A stretch of DNA of 64,000 nt from Streptacidiphilus sp041262525 (GCF_041262525.1 NZ_JBGCCK010000019.1:62001-126000); one strand, 5' to 3'. Shown: positions 43,200 through 52,337, numbered from the stretch's first letter. Numbers and translations are program-made. Notes: a model not told the origin generated them from the sequence alone.

Positions 43200-44386
43200 T
43201 AGTCCGGGGTGCCCATGATCCAGAGGGAGGCGGTCTTGACGACATCGCCGGTGCGGGGGGCCTCGATGATGGTGTCCGAGCCGGTGTAGAGGGCGACGTG
43301 GTAGATGCCCGAGGGCCGGCCGTCGTGGGACCAGAAGACCAGGTCGCCCGGCTGGAGCTGGCGGTACGTCAGTGGCTGGGACTCGGCGTACTGGTCGGCG
43401 GCGAAGTGCGGGAGCGAGACGCCCGCGCGCTGCCAGGCACGCATGGTGAGGCCGGAGCAGTCGTAGGTGTCCGGGCCCGCGCCGCCCCAGACGTAGGGCA
43501 GGCCGAGCTGGGCGCGGGCGAAAGTCAGGACGCCTGAAGTGTCGCCGGGCGTGGGCGTGGACGCAGCGGCGGACGCGGCTGCCGCGCTCTGCTGCTTCTG
43601 CAGGGCGGCGAGGCGGGCCGCCTGGGCGGCCAGGGCCTGGGCGCGCGCCTCGGTCAGCTGCAGCGCGATGCGCTGCGCGTCGGCCAGACCCGCGAGGAGC
43701 TGGGTGCGCTGCGCGTCCAGGGCGGTCACCTGCCCCTGCTGGTCGGCGAGCTGCTGCTGCGCTTGCGCACGAGCGGCCTGGACCTTCGCCGTCGCAGCGG
43801 CGGCGGCCGCGCTGGCCTGCTGCGCTGCAGCGGACGCGCGGGCGGCGGCCGACGCGGTGGCGGCGGCGGCCTGCAGGATGCCGCTCGCCCGCTCGGCCGC
43901 CCCGCGTGCGGCCTGGGCGGCGAGGGCAGCGGTGTCCGGGTTCTGCGCGGCGAGCAGGCCGACGAGGCCGTTGAGCTGCGGCGGGCCGCCGTCCTGGTAC
44001 TGCTGCGCGGCGAGCGCGCCGACCTCCTCGCGGGCGGACGCGTTGGCGAGATCCGCGCCGGCCGCACCGGCGGCGGCGGTCGCGGCGGCGGCCTCCGCGC
44101 GTTGCTGAGCGACGACGGCGCCGTTGTAGGCCTCGACGGCGGCCTCCGCGCGGACGTTCAGTGCGGCCTCAGCGCTCTGCGCCGCGGCGAGCTGCGCGGC
44201 GACGGCGTCCACCCGCGCCTGCGCCGCGCCCGCGGCGCTCTGGGCCGCGGTGACGTCGCCGACGGACGGCCCTGGCGGCGTGTCGGCGCGCGCGCTCGCG
44301 AAGGCCTGCGGCAGGGCGAGGGCGGCGACCAGGAACATCGCGGGGAGAATGGCGGTGCGGCGGTTCACATTCACAAGTCTGGCCAT
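43184..44386 (-). CDS. Secreted NlpC/P60 peptidoglycan hydrolase with long coiled coil
   Basis: 400 residues. A signal peptide ends near ALPQAFASARA (30-34). Residues 40-275 are an Ala/Gln-rich helical coiled coil, as in RipA-like cell-wall hydrolases. The NlpC/P60 domain (283-400) has the catalytic Cys310 in DCSGLTMRAW and His363 in YHVALY, so it should cut the stem peptide between D-Glu and the next residue. Acts outside the cell. Convergent overlap of 16 bp with the GlxA-type gene. Confidence 0.92.
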   Translation of the reverse strand: MARLVNVNRRTAILPAMFLVAALALPQAFASARADTPPGPSVGDVTAAQSAAGAAQARVDAVAAQLAAAQSAEAALNVRAEAAVEAYNGAVVAQQRAEAAAATAAAGAAGADLANASAREEVGALAAQQYQDGGPPQLNGLVGLLAAQNPDTAALAAQAARGAAERASGILQAAAATASAAARASAAAQQASAAAAAATAKVQAARAQAQQQLADQQGQVTALDAQRTQLLAGLADAQRIALQLTEARAQALAAQAARLAALQKQQSAAAASAAASTPTPGDTSGVLTFARAQLGLPYVWGGAGPDTYDCSGLTMRAWQRAGVSLPHFAADQYAESQPLTYRQLQPGDLVFWSHDGRPSGIYHVALYTGSDTIIEAPRTGDVVKTASLWIMGTPDYYARP

Positions 44387-44461
44387 CCGTCAGAAACCTG
44401 TGCACGGCGGGCGGGCCACTCGGGTGACGGAGCCTCAGCGAGGAGATCTGCCCGGACGCCC

Positions 44462-44923
44462 CTACAGCCAGCGCCGGACGCGGCGCGCGTAGGTCTCGTA
44501 CTCGGCGCCGCGCGAGGTGCGGAGGTAGCGCTCCTCGGGGAGGATCGCGCCCCAGGTCAGCAGGGCCACGCCGAGCGGCAGCAGGACGAGCGCCCAGAAC
44601 GAGGGCCAGAGCAGGGCGAGACCCGCGTCGAGGGCGATGAGGCCGAGGTAGAGGGGGTTGCGGGAGAAGCGGAACGGGCCGTGCTCCAGCAGGCGGGTCG
44701 TCGTGCCGCCGGGGAGCAGCGCCGTGCGGTGGCGGGCCATGAGCAGCAGCGACCAGCCGTTCCACAGCGCGAAAGCGGCCACCAGCGGCCAGCCGACCGG
44801 CCGGAGCGCGCCGGGGAGCCGGACCGGATCGCCCGCCCAGGCCGTGACGGACCAGCCGACCGCCAGCGGCACGCCCAGAGCGAGCGGAGGCCAGACCCGG
44901 TAGCTCGGAGCGTCGTCCGTCAC
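44462..44923 (-). CDS. Isoprenylcysteine carboxyl methyltransferase-like membrane methyltransferase
   Basis: 153 residues with four hydrophobic segments. GPFRFSRNPLYLGL and the tail ILPEERYLRTSRGAEYETYARRVRRWL form the PEMT/ICMT SAM-binding pattern (RNP.Y.G...EE). Bacterial members methylate lipids or small molecules; the substrate is unknown. Start is GTG 44923. It is followed on the same strand by the NlpC/P60 gene 75 bp away. Confidence 0.82.
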   Translation of the reverse strand: MTDDAPSYRVWPPLALGVPLAVGWSVTAWAGDPVRLPGALRPVGWPLVAAFALWNGWSLLLMARHRTALLPGGTTTRLLEHGPFRFSRNPLYLGLIALDAGLALLWPSFWALVLLPLGVALLTWGAILPEERYLRTSRGAEYETYARRVRRWL

Positions 44924-44990
44924 GCCACCAATCTGACACAGCGTCGGCGACTCGCCTACCCCCGCCGCACGGCGCCCGCCGCCCGCCGCC

Positions 44991-46061
44991 TCAGCGGTGC
45001 TTGGCCCGGCCCGCGGCCACCGCGCGGCGGCGAGCGGCGGCGGCTCGGCGGCGGGCGGATTCGGCCGAGCTGGAGGCGGGGGCGGTCGGGGAGGACGGGC
45101 CGTGCTTGGCCGCGAGGCGGTTCAGGCGGGCCAGGCGGCGGACGCGGGCCTGGTCGAGCGGGGCGTAGGCGGCGTGCTCCAGGCGGGCCGTGACGCGATG
45201 GGCCCAGCGTTCGGCGAAGAGGTGGGCGCGGCTCGGTTCGACGCCGGGCGGGGTGGGCTTGCCGGCGATGAGGTCGAAGAACCACTGGCGGGCCAGGTCC
45301 GCGCGCCGGTGCCAGCGGGCCTCGCGACGCCGGGCGCGGGCGTACTTGCGCGGGCGGCCGGTGTACCGCCAGCGCGCCCACGGGCTGCGCGGACGGGCCA
45401 GCCGGACGGCCGCGATCCATGACAGGCCGGGGACCATGATCCCGAGCATGCCGCTCCAGAACTTGCCCTTGAGCAGGGCGACCACGGTGAAGCAGGCGTT
45501 GGTGGAGATGATCCCGACCAGACCCCAGCGGACCGGTGCGTCCGGGGTCACGCCCAGCGGCAGGTAGCCGACCAGCAGCAGGCCGGTGAAGAGGATCCCG
45601 ATGATGACCGCGTCGACGGACTTGCGGCCCTGCTCGCTCCAGTAGACGTCCTCCAGGTGCAGCAGCAGGGCGAACTCGTCGAGAACCAGCCCGCAGCCCA
45701 TGCCGAAGAGCAGCCCGGCTCCGTCGATCCAGGGATGCGATCCGTCCGTCGCGAACACCACGAAGCCCGCGACCAGCAGGAAGAAGACCCCGAAGACCAC
45801 GTGGTGGATATGCAGCCCGCCCGGGGTGACGTTGCCGGGCCACCACTTCACGCCGCGCCGGATCATCCGCACGCTGAACCGGATGAACAGGAACGAGGCG
45901 ATGAAGCCGACCAGGAGCAGGAACAGCGGCTGCTTGCCGGGGTCCTGGATGTGGTGGACGTAGTAGTCCCCGATGTGGGCGGGCAGCTCGACGGCCCTCG
46001 ACACGGACACCCCCACACCGGACGCCTCCACGCCGGACGCGGCCATCACAGGCGCCGCCAC
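44991..46061 (-). CDS. Conserved actinobacterial integral membrane protein
   Basis: About 356 residues. Six or so hydrophobic segments lie between residues 46 and 225, with histidine-rich HIHHVVFGVFF and an acidic helix LVLDEFALLLHLEDVYW; the last 130 residues are highly basic and Ala/Arg-rich, presumably cytosolic. No known family function. The GTG at 46061 begins one base after the stop of the ThrE-type gene, so the two are coupled; later starts up to about residue 18 are possible because homologues start nearer the SRAVELPAHIGDYY segment. Confidence 0.7.
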   Translation of the reverse strand: MAAPVMAASGVEASGVGVSVSRAVELPAHIGDYYVHHIQDPGKQPLFLLLVGFIASFLFIRFSVRMIRRGVKWWPGNVTPGGLHIHHVVFGVFFLLVAGFVVFATDGSHPWIDGAGLLFGMGCGLVLDEFALLLHLEDVYWSEQGRKSVDAVIIGILFTGLLLVGYLPLGVTPDAPVRWGLVGIISTNACFTVVALLKGKFWSGMLGIMVPGLSWIAAVRLARPRSPWARWRYTGRPRKYARARRREARWHRRADLARQWFFDLIAGKPTPPGVEPSRAHLFAERWAHRVTARLEHAAYAPLDQARVRRLARLNRLAAKHGPSSPTAPASSSAESARRRAAAARRRAVAAGRAKHR

Positions 46062-46062
46062 G

Positions 46063-47766
46063 TCAGAAGCCCCGCGTCCGCTTCGCCGCGCGGCGGACGA
46101 AGTTCGGGCCGTCGCCCTGAGGGATCTTCAGGAAGAGCCGGGCCAGCTCCCCTCCCAGGTTCACGCCGACGGCCAGCGCGAGTGCCAGCGCCGCCGCCCG
46201 GATGACCGAGAGCAGGCCCGGGATCGGCTCGTTCTGGGTGAAGGAGAGCAGGCCGATGTAGATCACCGACCCGGGCAGCAGCGGGCCGAGCGCCGCCGTG
46301 ACGTAGGGCAGCGAGGACGCGTACCGGTAGCGCGAGGCCATCTGGCCGAAGAGACCGACCAGCATCGCCGCCAGCGCGGTCGCCACGATGGCGGAGATGC
46401 CCGCCTGCCGCAGCACGCCGAAGACGGTCCAGCCGATGCCGCCCAGCAGGGTGACCACGAGCAGCACCCGCCGCGAGGACTGCAGCAAGACCGCGAAACA
46501 GAGCGTCAGCGCCAGCGCGGCCGGGAGCTGCACCAGCGGAGCCTCCTGCTGGGCGAAGGTCTGCTCCGGGTGGAGCTTCGCGCCGAGGCTGACACCGGCG
46601 TAGAGGACCAGGGTCACCCCGAGCACGATGCCGACGACGAGGTAGAGCACCTCCAGCAGGCGGGCGGCGGCCGTGATGTAGAAGCCGGTCAGGCCGTCGG
46701 CGACGGCCGCGACCAGCGCGCGTCCGGGCAGCAGTGCGTAGAGGCCACCGGTGATCACGACGGAGCCGCGCAGCCCGGTGCCGATCAGGGTCAGCATGAC
46801 GCCCAGCGCGGCGGCCGGCATGGCGGCGACGACGAACTGGTAGAACTCCGGCAGCCCGCGCGTGGAGACCAGCCAGGCCAGCCGGTCGCCGACCACCGAG
46901 GCGACGAAGGCGCAGGTCAGCACGAGCCACGCCTGGCCGTCCGCCTTGCCGCCGACCAGCATCGTCGCCGCGCCGGCCAGGCCGCCGGTGGCGAGGGAGA
47001 GCACCCAGGTCGGGTAGGGATGCCGGTTGCGGCGGATCTCGGCGAGGCGGCGGTAGGCCTCCTCGACGCCGGCCTGCTCCCCCGTGATGTCGGCGACCAG
47101 CCGGTAGACAGCGGCGAGACGGGTGTAGTCGGAGCCCCGCCTGCGCACGACGCGGGCCGAGGTGATCGGCGGCTCGATCAGCGAGGGCTGGTAGGTGATG
47201 GAGATCAGCGTGAAGGTGACCTGCGGCTCGCAGCGGTCCAGGCCCAGGGCGTGCGAGACGCCGAGCATGGCCGCCTCGACGTCCTCGGCGGCCTCACCGC
47301 TGGCGAGCAGCAGCTCGCCGATGCGCAGCGAGAGGTCGAGCACGCGGGCGATCTTGGGTGCGGGGACCTCGGCGGGGCGCTCCTCCGTCTCGGTGCGCTC
47401 GAAGGCCGGTCGTTCGGACATGGGGGTGCGCAGCAGCGTCCGCATCCGGTCCGGCCAGGGGGCGGGGCCGGGCGCGCCCTTGCGCAGGGAGACCACGGGG
47501 ATGCCGGCGGTGGGGGTGTAGCCGAAGTGGGCCCAGTCACTGTCGGGCTTCCGCTGTCCTGCGTCCTCGGCGTCCCACGGGTCCTCGGGCTCGACGGGGG
47601 CGGCCTCCAGCGACGCGGGCGTGGTGCCGACCGGCTCCGCGTGTCCGAGCAGGCCCGGAGTGACCGTCAGCTCCTCGTCCGGCCCCTCCGCTTCCGGTCG
47701 CCCCGATTCTTCGGGTCGCTCCGACCGCTCGTCGTCGGGCTGTCCTGGCTGCCTGCCCTCGGGCAC
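46063..47766 (-). CDS. Threonine/serine exporter family protein (ThrE type)
   Basis: 567 residues. A long acidic, Pro/Glu-rich N-terminus (1-135) precedes the ThrE domain (about 140-390: ARVLDLSLRIGELLLASGEAAEDVEAAM) and the ThrE_2 helices (about 400-555). About ten transmembrane segments in total. Corynebacterium ThrE exports threonine and serine; whether this protein does the same is inferred from the family only. The 115-bp region upstream holds the hairpin CGCCTCTT/AAGAGGCG. Confidence 0.85.
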   Translation of the reverse strand: MPEGRQPGQPDDERSERPEESGRPEAEGPDEELTVTPGLLGHAEPVGTTPASLEAAPVEPEDPWDAEDAGQRKPDSDWAHFGYTPTAGIPVVSLRKGAPGPAPWPDRMRTLLRTPMSERPAFERTETEERPAEVPAPKIARVLDLSLRIGELLLASGEAAEDVEAAMLGVSHALGLDRCEPQVTFTLISITYQPSLIEPPITSARVVRRRGSDYTRLAAVYRLVADITGEQAGVEEAYRRLAEIRRNRHPYPTWVLSLATGGLAGAATMLVGGKADGQAWLVLTCAFVASVVGDRLAWLVSTRGLPEFYQFVVAAMPAAALGVMLTLIGTGLRGSVVITGGLYALLPGRALVAAVADGLTGFYITAAARLLEVLYLVVGIVLGVTLVLYAGVSLGAKLHPEQTFAQQEAPLVQLPAALALTLCFAVLLQSSRRVLLVVTLLGGIGWTVFGVLRQAGISAIVATALAAMLVGLFGQMASRYRYASSLPYVTAALGPLLPGSVIYIGLLSFTQNEPIPGLLSVIRAAALALALAVGVNLGGELARLFLKIPQGDGPNFVRRAAKRTRGF

Positions 47767-47881
47767 CTACTGCTCCCCTCGTGTTTCCGCCTCTTACCTT
47801 GCCCGATCGGAAGAGGCGACGCATACCCGCTTACGCCGCGTATCCGGCGAAAGCGGACATACTTCCCGACGTGCTGCCGCC

Positions 47882-49240
47882 TCAGGCCGAGAGCAGCCCG
47901 CGGCCGAGCCAGTCGGAGGCGTCCTGCACGCCAGGCAGCGCGAAGAAGTAGCCGCCGCCGGTGGGCGAGATGTAGTCGACCAGCGGCTCGTCGATCAGCC
48001 GGGTCTGAGTCGCCTCGAACTGCCGGAGAACGTCCTGCTGGTAGCAGCAGAAGGCAAGGCCCATGTCGAGGTTGCCGACCGCGTCGACGCCCCGGTCGTA
48101 GTTGAAGCCGCGGCGCAGGATGCGGGTGTCGTCGCTCTGCGCGGTGCGCGGGTTGGCCAGGCGGATGTGGGCGTCCAGCGGGATCGCGTTGCCCTTGGGG
48201 TCCTTGGCGTAGTCGGGGGTGTCGGTCTCGTTCGCGCCGTCCAGCGGCGCGCCGGTGTCCTTGCGGCGTCCGAACATCTTCTCCTGCTCGGTCAGCGAGA
48301 CCCGGTCCCAGAACTCGACCAGCATCCGGATGATCCTGATGACCTGGTAGCTGCCGCCGACGGCCCACGCGGGCTCCCCCGCGCCGGGCCGGACCCAGAC
48401 CAGCTTGTCCATCTCGCGGCCGGAGCCGGTGTCCGGGTTGGCGATGCCGTCCTTGAAGCCGAGCAGGTTGCGCTGGGCGCCGGTCGGACGCGGCGTGCTC
48501 TGGAAACCGTCGATGCGCCACTTGACCTGCATCAGGCCACGGGTGTGCCGGGCGATGTCGCGCATCGCGTGCAGCACGGTGTCCTGGCGGGCGGCGCAGA
48601 TCTGCAGGCTGAGGTCGCCGTGGCACTCGGCCGGGTTCAGGTTGTCGTTCGGGAAGGTGCGCATCAGGCCGAGCTTGACGGGCCGCTGCTCGGCCAGCCC
48701 GTAGCGGCCGTCGAAGAGCGAGGCGCCGACGCCGACCGTCACGGTCAGATCGTCGGCCGGGACGACCGGGCCGAGGATGCCGTTGTCGGCGGGGGGCGCG
48801 CCGACGCCGAGGTCGGGCGGGGTGCCGCCGGCGGTCAGGAAGCGGATCCGCTCGGTGAGGGTGCGGAACAGCTTCTCGAGACCGGCGCGGTCCTGCGCGA
48901 TGACCGTCATCGAGAGGAAGGCGGCGAAGGCGGGGGCCGGGGTGGTGATCCCGGCCTGGTGCGCGCCCTGGAAGTCGACGGCGCCGGTGCTGAGGTCCGT
49001 CGCGCCGTTCTTGCTGTCCGCGGCGGCGGGCGACGCGACGGCGCCCGTCAGCGCGAGCCCGCCACCCGCGAGCGCGGCACCGGCCGCGCCCGCGCCCAGC
49101 GCGGTCTTGACGAAGGAGCGGCGGGACGCGCCTGAAGGCTGACCACTGCTGGAGCCGGTGCCCGAGCCGAAGCCGAAGGGGCAGGAGCCGACCGGGGTCT
49201 GATTGTCAGTCATCTCAGGTGTCTCAGGTGTCTCAGGCAT
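47882..49240 (-). CDS. efeB: Dyp-type peroxidase / deferrochelatase EfeB
   Basis: Heme peroxidase of the EfeUOB ferrous/heme iron uptake system, exported folded. 452 residues. The Tat motif SRRSFVK has Arg40 and Arg41. The dye-peroxidase hallmark GFKDG is at 261-265 (distal Asp264) and the proximal heme ligand is His358 in AHIRLANPR. The N-terminus PETPETPE comes from a 9-bp tandem repeat that also forms the stop of the preceding gene; starts at 49240 or 49213 are possible and neither has a clear ribosome site, suggesting coupling. Confidence 0.93.
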   Translation of the reverse strand: MPETPETPEMTDNQTPVGSCPFGFGSGTGSSSGQPSGASRRSFVKTALGAGAAGAALAGGGLALTGAVASPAAADSKNGATDLSTGAVDFQGAHQAGITTPAPAFAAFLSMTVIAQDRAGLEKLFRTLTERIRFLTAGGTPPDLGVGAPPADNGILGPVVPADDLTVTVGVGASLFDGRYGLAEQRPVKLGLMRTFPNDNLNPAECHGDLSLQICAARQDTVLHAMRDIARHTRGLMQVKWRIDGFQSTPRPTGAQRNLLGFKDGIANPDTGSGREMDKLVWVRPGAGEPAWAVGGSYQVIRIIRMLVEFWDRVSLTEQEKMFGRRKDTGAPLDGANETDTPDYAKDPKGNAIPLDAHIRLANPRTAQSDDTRILRRGFNYDRGVDAVGNLDMGLAFCCYQQDVLRQFEATQTRLIDEPLVDYISPTGGGYFFALPGVQDASDWLGRGLLSA

Positions 49241-49248
49241 CTCAGGCC
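49213..49248 (-). repeat. Four 9-bp tandem repeats across the efeUO stop and efeB start
   Basis: On the plus strand the units are TCTCAGGTG, TCTCAGGTG, TCTCAGGCA and TCTCAGGCC. Read on the minus strand they contain the TGA stop of the fused EfeUO gene (49244-49242) and the first ATG of efeB (49240). Change in copy number by whole units would keep the efeB frame and alter the number of PET residues. Confidence 0.85.
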
Positions 49249-51281
49249 GACTTCCGGATCTCGAGCAGGTCGGGGATGGGGGCGAGGTCTTCCAGGAGCT
49301 GGCCGAGCGCGCCGTTGAGGGTCGTCCGCAGCGTCGGAGCGAGCTGGGCGACGGGGGTCCAACTGCCGTCGGCCTGCTGGGCCTGCTTGAGCAGACCGCC
49401 GAAGCGGGCGATGTCGGCGTCGACCGTGCCGAGCAGCTTCGGGCTGCGCTTGGCGATCAGCGGGCGGAGCACGTCGAGCAGCTCTTGGGTGCCGGCCAGG
49501 TTGGCCTGAGCGGTGGCGAGGTTGCTGCCGCTGCCCTCGTCGGTGTCGGCGGTGAGCTCGAACTGGAGGGTGTTCTCCAGGATCTCGTGGGTGCGCAGCG
49601 GCAGGTCGGCCGGGTCGAAGGCCTGGGTCGGGAAGGCCCTGCGCAGCCCGGTGACGTCGGCGGCGAGCTTGTCGGCGACCGGGGCGAGGGCGGCGGCGTT
49701 CTCGCCGTGCCAGAGGCCGTACTCCAGACGGTGGAAGCCGTGGAAGTCCGGGTCGGCGGTGCCCTTCGGCAGGCCGTCGGCGCGGCCGTTGATGGCCTTG
49801 TCGAAGTCCTGGAAGGTCCCGTAGGCCGCACCGAGGGAGGAGTACTGCACGTGGGCGGTCAGCCAGTCGCGCTTGGCGGCGGCGAGGTCGCCCGCGTGCA
49901 GGTCGGCGGCGAGCTTGGCGGTCTGCGCCTGCAGGGTGGCCAGTCCCGCGTCGACGTACTGCTTGTACTGGGCGAGCGGACCGGCCAGGTCCTCCTCGGA
50001 GACCGGGAGCACGGCCTGGACGGCGGCACCGCCGGAGACGGTGACGGCGGCTGAGGTGACCGCCTTGCCGCCGGTCGGCACGCAGCGCCAGGCGTACTGG
50101 CCCGAGCCCAGGGTGGCGACCAGCGCGCGGGTGGTGCCCGGGGCCAGGCCCTCGATCTCGCCGTAGACGGCGTTGGTGTCCGGGTTGATCAGGTAGACCT
50201 CGGAGGTCTGCTGACCGGTGTTGCGCATCTGGAAGGTCTGCTGACCGGGCTGGGGGGCGGTGAAGCCCTTGCCGCACTCGGTCGGCGACACGGAGACGGT
50301 CGCGGCGGCGGCCTGCTTGCCGCTGGAGGTGGCGATCACTGTCGCGGCGACGACGGCGGGCACGGCCACGACGGCGACGGGAACGAGCCACCTGGGGCGC
50401 CCGGCGGATTCGGCAGGCTCGGTTTCAACAGGCATGGCCGCGACCGGCGCGGGAGCGGGCTTCGGCACCGGGACGCGGGAGCCGCGCAGGAAGAGCGTCA
50501 TCACGACGGCCAGGTAGACCACGTAGGCCACGACCTGAAGCCAGGTCATCTGCGTCGTGAGGTTGAAGACGCCCCGGACCAGGGTCGCGTACCAGGAGTT
50601 CGCGTCGATGCTGCCGCTGAGGTCGATCGCGTAGTGGCCCGCGCCCGGGAGGACGCCGCCCTCCTGAAGGTCGCGCAGGCCGTAGGCGAGGACGCCGGCG
50701 GCGATGATCACGAGACCGACGCCGGTGTACGTGAAGAACTTGGTCAGGTTGATCTTCAGGACCCGGCGGTACAGGCCCCAGCACATCGCCGTGGCCAGCA
50801 CCAGGCCGATCGCCGCGCCGACCATCGGGCCGGTGCTCTCGCCCGCGGTCTGCGCCGTGGTCCAGATGAAGAGCGCCGTCTCCAGGCCCTCGCGACCGAC
50901 CGCGAGGAAGCTGGTGACGACCAGCATGCCCGCGCCCAACGCCAGGGCGGCGGTCACCTTCTCCTTGATCTCACCGGAGAGGTTGCGGGCGTTCCTGCGC
51001 ATCCAGAAGACCATCGCCGTGACGAAAGCCACCGCGACGATGCTCAGGTAACCGCCGAACGCCTCCTGCGCCTTGGTCGACAGATTGGCCGAAGTGAAGG
51101 TGAGGACGGCGCCGAAGCTGAACGAGAGTCCCAGCGCGGCGAACACGCCCGTCCACACCTGCGGCAGTCGGCCCTTCTCTCCGCCACGCACGAGGGTCGC
51201 GACGAGGATGGAGACGACCAGCCCGGCCTCCAGCCCCTCCCGCAATCCGATCAAGAAGCTGGGAAGCGCGTCGTCCCACAT
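49242..51281 (-). CDS. Fused iron permease-binding protein EfeU-EfeO
   Basis: 679 residues in one frame. Residues 1-270 are an FTR1/EfeU permease of seven helices with two iron-passage motifs REGLE at 14-18 and 130-134. A Pro-rich linker (270-296) leads to one extra helix (298-318), which would place the rest outside. Residues about 325-425 are the EfeO cupredoxin-like domain and 430-679 the M75/imelysin domain with GFHRLE (His517, Glu520). EfeU and EfeO are usually separate genes. GGGGAGGGG precedes the ATG and an iron box lies 83 bp upstream. Confidence 0.92.
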   Translation of the reverse strand: MWDDALPSFLIGLREGLEAGLVVSILVATLVRGGEKGRLPQVWTGVFAALGLSFSFGAVLTFTSANLSTKAQEAFGGYLSIVAVAFVTAMVFWMRRNARNLSGEIKEKVTAALALGAGMLVVTSFLAVGREGLETALFIWTTAQTAGESTGPMVGAAIGLVLATAMCWGLYRRVLKINLTKFFTYTGVGLVIIAAGVLAYGLRDLQEGGVLPGAGHYAIDLSGSIDANSWYATLVRGVFNLTTQMTWLQVVAYVVYLAVVMTLFLRGSRVPVPKPAPAPVAAMPVETEPAESAGRPRWLVPVAVVAVPAVVAATVIATSSGKQAAAATVSVSPTECGKGFTAPQPGQQTFQMRNTGQQTSEVYLINPDTNAVYGEIEGLAPGTTRALVATLGSGQYAWRCVPTGGKAVTSAAVTVSGGAAVQAVLPVSEEDLAGPLAQYKQYVDAGLATLQAQTAKLAADLHAGDLAAAKRDWLTAHVQYSSLGAAYGTFQDFDKAINGRADGLPKGTADPDFHGFHRLEYGLWHGENAAALAPVADKLAADVTGLRRAFPTQAFDPADLPLRTHEILENTLQFELTADTDEGSGSNLATAQANLAGTQELLDVLRPLIAKRSPKLLGTVDADIARFGGLLKQAQQADGSWTPVAQLAPTLRTTLNGALGQLLEDLAPIPDLLEIRKSA

Positions 51282-51363
51282 CAGTAAGGACCCCTCCCCG
51301 GGGACAGCCCGGTTTGACCAGTACGGCGGCAGCAGCCGACCGCGCGAGCGGTGAGCTCGGAGG

Positions 51364-51382
51364 TTAGCTTAGGCATACCTAA
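51364..51382 (-). promoter_or_regulatory. Iron box (IdeR/DmdR1-type) upstream of the efe operon
   Basis: TTAGCTTAGGCATACCTAA closely resembles the 19-bp DtxR/IdeR/DmdR consensus TTAGGTTAGGCTAACCTAA. It lies 83 bp before the efeUO start, in a good place to block transcription when iron is plentiful. The rest of 51383-51448 shows nothing else. Confidence 0.8.
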
Positions 51383-51448
51383 GTACCGGCCTCAAGGCGG
51401 GGGTCGCCGGCAGGTCGGCGCCGGGGGCGCGGGGGGCGCGGGGGTGCC

Positions 51449-51838
51449 TCAGCGCACGTGCACCGTGACCGGCGGCGTCACGCGGTCCACGACGACGTGG
51501 CCCTGGCCGTTGACGCCGAGCAGCTCGGCGCGGAAAGCGACGGCGCCCGCGTGCCGAGCACGGACGGACAGGCGGAGCGTGCCCTCGTGGCCGCAGCCGA
51601 CGACGTGCCAAGGCCCCCGCCCCACGCGCTCTTCGACGCAGAGCCGGATCGGCACGCCACCGAGGTCGTCGGTGGTGCCGGCGGCCACCAGGTGGATCTG
51701 CCCGCCGACGGCGACGCTGTGCGGATCGGCTCGCAGGGCGATGGAGGACTTGGCGAAGGCCGGGGTGGAGGCGGTGAGCGCGACGCCCGCTGCGAGGAGC
51801 GACGCGGCGAGCAGCGAAGTGGCACGACGTGCGGACAT
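51449..51838 (-). CDS. Small secreted protein of unknown function
   Basis: 129 residues. A typical signal peptide (SARRATSLLAASLLAAGVALTASTPAFA) ends before residue 31; the mature part is about 100 residues, beta-rich in pattern, with two cysteines (in RLCVEE and VGCGHE) that could form a disulfide, and an Ig-like look (ALRADPHSVAVGGQIHLVAAG). No known domain recognised. It stands alone between the efe operon and the zinc-ribbon gene. Confidence 0.7.
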   Translation of the reverse strand: MSARRATSLLAASLLAAGVALTASTPAFAKSSIALRADPHSVAVGGQIHLVAAGTTDDLGGVPIRLCVEERVGRGPWHVVGCGHEGTLRLSVRARHAGAVAFRAELLGVNGQGHVVVDRVTPPVTVHVR

Positions 51839-51968
51839 GACGATCCCTCGATTGCAGGCTGGGTGCGTGCAGGCTCAGTGCTTGCTGTGGCGCATCCGGG
51901 AGGACGCGGTCAGCGTGCAGAGAGTTGCAGATCGAAGGTCGGGAGTTCAACCAGCCGGGCGGCGGGGG

Positions 51969-52337
51969 TCAGGCAGCCGAAGGACGGAAGAGGGGACGCA
52001 GCGAACCGTCACTCGTCTCGGCGACCTCGAGTCGCACGGGCGCGCCCTGCCAGATCCGGTGCGCGGGAGTCGGCGCGAGCTGGGCCCACATCCGGAAGCC
52101 CTCGTCCAGTTCGACCACGGCGGTGCGTTCCTGCCAGTCCGGGGCGAGCGTGGTGCGGGGCAGCGCGTGGATTCTCCCCTGGCCGCTACTGCGCTCCCAG
52201 ACGAAGTCGGGACCGCCGCAGGTCGCACAGAGCAGGCTGACGTTCGCGAAGCGGGTGAAGCACCACTGGCAGCGCTGGTAGCGCAGCTCGCCGTGGGCGA
52301 GACCGTCGCGGTAGACCTCGGCGGGATCGGTGCTCAT
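51969..52337 (-). CDS. Zinc-ribbon / OB-fold (DUF35) acyl-CoA-associated protein
   Basis: 122 residues. The N-terminal rubredoxin-like zinc ribbon has CQWC and CATCG pairs; the C-terminal OB fold covers about 50-115 (GRIHALPRTTLAPDW...TAVVELDEGFRMWAQL). Members usually pair with thiolase-like proteins in lipid or polyketide metabolism, but no such partner is in the window. It is divergent from a TetR regulator with matching palindromes between them. Confidence 0.85.
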   Translation of the reverse strand: MSTDPAEVYRDGLAHGELRYQRCQWCFTRFANVSLLCATCGGPDFVWERSSGQGRIHALPRTTLAPDWQERTAVVELDEGFRMWAQLAPTPAHRIWQGAPVRLEVAETSDGSLRPLFRPSAA

